Source of the DNA: Parapristionchus giblindavisi
Taxonomy: Eukaryota; Nematoda; Chromadorea; Rhabditida; Diplogasteridae
Assembly (NCBI GenBank): GCA_943737045.1
Contig: CALSFV010000043.1
Coordinates: 372,001-436,000, forward strand
Reading direction: 5' to 3'
Length of the DNA stretch: 64,000 bases
Below the pieces are notes generated by a model. That model ran no database searches. It worked only from the letters and a program-made list of their open reading frames with translations, and had not been told where the DNA came from. Positions 58,735-64,000 of the stretch are shown here, piece by piece (position 1 is the stretch's first letter; the number at the start of each line of letters is the position of its first letter). Made by a program: the position numbers and the translations under genes.

Positions 58735-59113
58735 CTATATTTAATCATTTGATGAAGGAAAAGCTCAAGCCAAAGCCCTCCCCCGGCCAAATTCTGGTAC
58801 AGCCTGGTAATTCTGGTAATTCTAGTAATTCTTGTCTGGTAAAGATCCTGGCCAGGTATGGCGAGGCTGGTATGTCCAGGACCGAGGTGGGAGGTTATGC
58901 AAATCTTGAAAGGATCGATACCCGAGGGTTCCATTGCATTTGTCAGTGAATGGATTCTTGAAATCCTAAATAGCTATGTTACTGGAATAATATTGATATT
59001 CAAAATGACGCACGTGATCGCATTTGTATTCATTTTCCGAACATTCAACGGTTATCAGAGATTGATTGCATTTATCTGAATTATCGATCTATTCAATATT
59101 CATAAGGGGGGCA

Positions 59114-59687
59114 CTAACCGAAGTAATGTTCAAAAATGCCAATGGAGGGAAAAAGAGGCCAATCGGCTTTCGTTTTCAACGTGACGGTGGCTCCGATCAA
59201 TAGCTCAGAGGCATTCTGGAATCAATAATGATTATTTAATTTATTAAATAACATCATCCAAGTCGTGGGCGGGGCCAAAGCCATGTTATATTATTTCAAA
59301 TAAAATTACAATTAAAAAAAACCTGATGAGTAGAGAAAGTGTAATCACTCGATCCACTATTATTGAAAGTTTTTTTATCGTGAGTAAACTCGTAAAATAC
59401 AAGTTTCTTCTGATTAATTTGAATTGATGCTTTTTTCGATAGCAGAGTGAGATTGGCGTCCTTAGTTAAGTTGATCTCATTGAAAAACATTTGCTTTCCA
59501 GCAAAGCTGAAATAGTGAATTACTTGAGCGACCATTAGTACAATCTGGCACTCGAGAATTAAGGTAGTCTATTTGATCACTGGAAATATGTAATAAATCG
59601 TTGATTGTAATTTGCATTATCCAGGTTTAACCTCTCAAATGTACCCAGAATCACGAAAAAAAAAACATTCATCATCGTTATGATCAT
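59114..59687 (-). CDS. Small secreted-type protein, copy 2
   Basis: Exons 59687-59632, 59506-59323 and 59215-59114, exactly 44,338 bp from the copy-1 exons. I saw no difference from copy 1 in the coding part. Signal peptide MIITMMNVFFFVILG, then the FAGKQ...SKKA...VFY pattern. Function unknown. Confidence 0.5.
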
Positions 59688-59837
59688 AGCCACTCATCGG
59701 TCGCATTTGTGGTTGCACACAGGGGTGTTTGAAATTTTATTTCGGGAAATTTCGGGAAATAATATTCTTCCGAAAAAGTCCCGAGAAATTTCTTGAAATT
59801 GTTCACACCCCTTTTGCAAATTTTGATGATTGCATAC

Positions 59838-60623
59838 CTCAGTTTAATCTTGCCAATATGATTCGAATTATTGCACTTCGTTGTATTATTTAGCGATAAA
59901 TTGACAACTTTGCTTGACATATTTTGTTTATCTCCGCATGTAAAGAAATTCAGCTGAAAAAATAAAATTACTGTGAAATAAATTATGTGTCAAACACTTG
60001 TTCGTATATCGTCATCGCCTAACCGTCAACCTAGTCAACCGACCTCAACCCCAGTCATTTGTTGTCTGATCTTTTCAGTGAGAAAAAGCAGTATTATATT
60101 CCATTCGACAATCACGAAAAGAAAAGAAAAAAGTCGAAAGAGTGTGTAAAACGAGGAGTTTTCTCTTCGTTCTTTTCGCTTTGCAACGTATGAACAGCGC
60201 ATTGTGTTGTTATCGGAAGAAGTAGTAGGACTTGAGATACATACTTCAGTTTCGAATTCCTTGATGATCGGCTGGAATAATGGAATTATTACTATAATAA
60301 CAAAACAAGTTACATGGCTTTTAATAAGAGAAAGATAAAAATAATGCACATTTCTTTTTATAGTGTAATCTTATTATGTTGCGTGTTTTCTCGCAAACAA
60401 AAAGGTAAATGGGAAAGGTAAATTCCGTTATTCAAGGCATACGGCTTCATCATTATTCACACATTGTTCTCACCTTAAAACACCCCAACTGGACGGCAGT
60501 ATTGACACGCTCGACTCCATCAATCGTGGACATGTTCCACATTCCATCGAAACATTTGATATCGTAGACGTTCATTGATCTTCCCTCCGTGGAGTTGTAT
60601 CGTAACTCGCTTAAATTAATCAT
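59838..60623 (-). CDS. Secreted-type protein with Cys/Trp domain, copy 2
   Basis: Exons 60623-60474 (RYNSTEG...CFDGMWNMST...AVQLGC), 60273-60247 and 59953-59838. Identical to copy 1 as far as I can read. The same uncertainty about 5' and 3' joining applies. Confidence 0.5.
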
Positions 60624-61210
60624 TTGATGAATGTTTAAATTTTTTTTTCAAACTCTCCGTCCTAGCCAAATTCTTGTGTATTGTCCGTATAAAATGTACT
60701 TGCATAAGCAAATGACAAATCTAGGTAAATACCGAGACAACGGGCGTAAAAAGGAAACACTCGGAACCAAATATATCGCCTGCACTCTCACTTAACTCTC
60801 CATTGTACCTCATCACTTTTTCACTCCTATTGTCTCAAATGTCTTGATATTTAAAAGAGATAGTTATAGTTTATGAACTAAAATATGAAATGGTCCTTGG
60901 TACAATGAAAACAGATATTTATAAGATCAATAGACAGTGGGGTGGGCAAGGACTGTGAAAATATACAAATCTTACAGCGATTGATTTCCCACTGTTTGGT
61001 TGCACGTGACTGTGTCGGTAAGGAAGACAGGCTAAATAAATATTTTACTAGAATAATATTGAAATTAAAAAAACGCACGGCCCAGCAATCATTTTCTCGC
61101 GAGCAACTTTCATTCTTGAACATCGAATCATCACAACCACCTGAATTATCGATTTATTCTGGATCGTTTTATATATATTATAGCATTTTTCTTAAATTTT
61201 CTAACACAAC

Positions 61211-62677
61211 CTAGTTTAAATCTCTCCCATTCTTTCTTTCTGTATAATTATTTATACGGGACACCAACTCACTAAATTTAATGAAATCTTCAAAAGTGTC
61301 AATGTATGGAAAACCAAGATTGTCCTTCGTTTTGAAAGTGATTGTAGCTCCGTCCAAAAGATCATAAGGGTCCTGGAACCAATTAATGTTTATTCAAATC
61401 GCTAAATAACATCAGCCAAGTGGTGGATGATGATAAATTATAAGAAATAAAGTAAAGTAAAATAAATAAATTACAAAATAATAAATAAAATAAAATAAAA
61501 ACCTTAGTGGTGAAATTTTCAGAATTCTTTTGCTTAATTGGATCACTGTTGTCTCCGTCGTAAAACACAAAATCCGTTTTACTAATTAGAAAAGTTGCTT
61601 TTTTTGAAAACAGAGTGATTGTGAAGTCCTCAAGTTCTGTGGAAATCGTGAAAGTGATTTGATCTCCAGCAAAGCTGAAATTGAATTTTTTTATTGCAAC
61701 CCGACACACTTGAATTGTAGCAGCATATCACACCTGTCACGAGAGAATCGAGCTTAGTATGGGATAAATTGAAAATAGTGAAATGAGTTAGGACCATTTT
61801 TGGATATCTCTAGGCATGCCCCCAATGCCTCATTATGCAATTTCGATTTCGGTACACCGGTTCGGTAAGGTGAAGTCCCAACTTTGAGCACGCATTTCTC
61901 GCTTCTGATGCGTTTTAGCGAAAAAATGTCACAAGAGTGATCCCCGCTCTTTTTTCGAGCTCTATCGATCTGAACAAACCAGAGGTCATGAAAATGTCTC
62001 TGAACAGAGCTACAAGCAAATAACTCAAAATTTTAGGAAAAGGAGCTCTTCTTCCAGTATGTTATTAAGTTTTTTCATGCGATTTCAAATAATGGGGTTG
62101 CGAAAAAAATACGATAATGCGTTCATATTGTTCATCCCCTTGGAAATTTTCAGATGATTTGAAGTCATTTTCGCCCAACCAGTCTCTCGTTTCAATACAC
62201 TCTCTCGCCGGAGAGTGAAAGAAATAAAGGGCAGAGAAAGGGAGAAAACGATATGCTTCATTCTGCCACGCGCGCTCGAGACAGTGCGGTGCAGAATGGA
62301 ATGGAATGGAATAACAAGGAATGGGCGAGAGAGTGTGTAAAAAGAGAGACTGTGGTTGGGCGAAAATGACTTCAAATCATCTGAAAATTTCCAAGGGGAT
62401 GAACCATACGAACGCATTATCGTATTTTTTCGCAACCCCATTATTTGAACTGGAAGAAGAGCTCCTTTTCCTAAATTTTTGAGTTATTTGCTTCGAAGTG
62501 TAGCTCTGTTCAGAGACATTTTCATGATCTCTGGTTTGTTCAGATCGATAGAGCTCAAATCGAAAAAAGAGAGGGGTGAGTCTTGTGCAATTTTTTTCGC
62601 TAAAACGCATCAGAAGCGAGAAATGATTGCTCAATGTTGGGACTTCACCTTACCGAGAAAACATTCATCGTCACCAT
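61211..62677 (-). pseudogene. Small secreted-type paralogue, copy 2, first exon disrupted
   Basis: Exons 61674-61503 (SFAGDQ..., one L to F change in ELED(L/F)T) and 61372-61211 (DPYDLLDG...GRDLN-stop) are intact. The presumed first exon (ATG at 62677, MVTMNVFS) is cut after eight codons by the 795-bp palindromic element 61862-62656. The sequence that followed it in copy 1 (about 17,345-17,440) is replaced. Without another first exon the gene lacks a signal peptide. Confidence 0.45.
61862..62656. mobile_element. 795-bp palindromic element, copy-2 specific
   Basis: Ends TCGGTAAGGTGAAGTCCCAAC and GTTGGGACTTCACCTTACCGA; the inverted arms run about 320 bp (e.g. CAGATGATTTGAAGTCATTTTCGCCCAACC and its complement). 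The centre, about 62,190-62,350, is GA-rich with GAGAGAGTG. No coding capacity. Absent from copy 1. Confidence 0.75.
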
Positions 62678-62735
62678 GATCACATTGTTAGATCGCAAGC
62701 ATGTCGCTTTGATTTTATTTTTTGTGGTTGCATAC

Positions 62736-63520
62736 CTCAGATCAAATGAAGCAGGTCGATCGTCATTGGTGCAATTTTTCGTTGCTGAATCTTCCGTTTT
62801 GAACCTTACATTGATAACATATCTTGACATAATTTGTTCATCACATGTAAAGAATTCAAACGATTTCTGAAATTAAAATTATTTTGAAACCAAATATGTT
62901 TCAAGCAGCCCATTGGTGTGTCTAATCAAGTCACAGAGAAGATGCTTATATGATGTTCAAAAATCATGAAAAGTAAAGAAAAATGCGAGACTGTGTAAAA
63001 TGATTAGAGATTTATCTGATTTTCTTTTCTTTTCGCAACTTTTGATCATACATAAAAAGGGGATGCTTATTTAGGTCACTTGAGATGGCAATAGAATGAT
63101 TAGAACCAGTTTTGATTACACCTCCCGATAAGATAAAGTGTGTTCTTTTTTTTAAGTCACAGCATAATTTGTTAAAGAAAACTGCAGTTACGGGGATCTA
63201 ACTCCTGACAGTCAAAAGCAAACGCAGCCACCTTATCCACTACACTACACAAGCCGCTATTTTGGTGGCTGATGAGTTCATTAACCAATATGGATGGCTA
63301 ATGTAAGATACCGCACGAATTTCCGAATCGACTAGCCGAATTTCAATATCATATTTCTGGAAGCTCAGATCGATTGGGCTATGTTTTAAAACGGATTCGT
63401 AATCAGCATCCAAAACTGATCCGAGTCATGCTATTGCCATCTCATAAGGCCAGCATAAGTTGCAAGCATTACCGTGAGAGATAATTCATTGCTTGGACGG
63501 TTGGATCCTACGACAGTCGC
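62736..63520 (-). CDS. Secreted-type gene fragment with variable exon, copy 2
   Basis: Exons 63520-63473 (same 16 residues as copy 1) and 62866-62736. The second exon is 131 nt versus 116 in copy 1 and keeps the same end phase. It starts identically (KSFEFFTCDEQIMSRYVINV), then reads RFKTEDSATKNCTNDDRPAS instead of the copy-1 sequence. Flanking introns are near-identical. The SINE-like sequence lies in the intron (about 63,147-63,264). Confidence 0.4.
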
Positions 63521-64000
63521 CTGAAAGGAATAATGGGGTTATTACTAGAAATGTGTTTTTTCCTATTTTTTCCCCTATTTTTAAGCCGCACGAGATCCCC
63601 TACGGGAGATCGCTGCTAGGCCAGTGATAATTCAAAGCTAGTTCACAAGTCCAGTCCGGAGCGCCGAATCTCTTCTTCTAACCTAATTTACATAAATAAA
63701 GACATAAATTCTATTATAATCAACCAACCGCCAACCTATTTACGCATATTCAACAATTTAATTTAATTTCTGCTATTTATTGTATATTCATTTAGTATGA
63801 AATGGACGTGTCTTAGCGGTCGATACATGCATCGTTGGGAAGTCGGCACTACTTCAGAACACGAAACCATTCCAAAAGAATAGTAGTCTAGGGTAGAATA
63901 GTAGTCTAGTAAAATGCCCTTTCCTTCGTGTTTATTCCTTTTCTTCGCATCCATTTGGACTGGTCAGGTGTTCTGGTCCAAGTAGTGCCGAGAAGTCATG

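Larger units (their letters stand above)
42222..63995. repeat. Copy 2 of the direct segmental duplication
   Basis: The segment matches 1-18,952 in order and orientation. Anchors: 1/42222, 2741/45177, 4686/47477, 7778/50604, 13726/58064, 16285/60623 and 18720/63763. At 18,953/63,996 the sequences differ (CCCACACC vs TCATG), but only five bases remain in the window, so the right breakpoint is not certain. Confidence 0.9.

Overview
This window looks like nematode nuclear DNA. It is AT-rich, its genes are split into many short exons with GT...TTTCAG-type introns, and it carries an RTE-1-like LINE remnant, mariner and Tc1-like elements and dozens of small palindromic (MITE-like) elements. A diplogastrid such as Pristionchus is my guess from the overall look; nothing in the sequence proves it.

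The dominant feature is a direct segmental duplication. Positions 1 to about 18,950 (copy 1) reappear as about 42,222 to 63,995 (copy 2), in the same order and orientation, with an offset that grows from 42.2 kb to 45.0 kb because of insertions and deletions. Each copy holds, left to right: the 3' end of an APC1 (anaphase-promoting complex subunit 1) gene on +; a type II membrane glycosyltransferase of the core-1 beta-1,3-galactosyltransferase (C1GALT) type on +; then on - a short single-pass membrane protein gene, a longer mucin-like single-pass membrane protein gene, and a cluster of small secreted-type genes whose exons share a cysteine/tryptophan domain that I do not recognise.

Between the copies (about 18,950-34,290) is sequence seen once here: a 62-bp satellite, fold-back elements, a leucine-rich/armadillo-like gene (possibly ZYG-11/ZER-1-like) broken up by insertions, and a decayed mariner. 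At 34,291 APC1 coding sequence of copy 2 starts abruptly in the middle of the protein and runs through 24 exons to 45,177. An in-frame TAG at 34,720 suggests that this copy is a 5'-truncated, possibly dead duplicate. The duplication junction probably lies between 32,417 and 34,290.

The two copies show how the segment has aged. There are clean transposon insertions with intact empty sites in the other copy, a 5-bp frameshift in the mucin-like gene of copy 2, loss of a splice acceptor in the small membrane gene of copy 2, a near-identical tract of about 2.4 kb (probable gene conversion), and one small exon whose 3' half is completely different between otherwise near-identical copies. An O-glycan galactosyltransferase next to Thr/Pro-rich mucin-like membrane proteins and secreted relatives is a suggestive functional neighbourhood, but that link is inference. 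All exon models were read by eye from splice sites and frame; no alignment or search was run.
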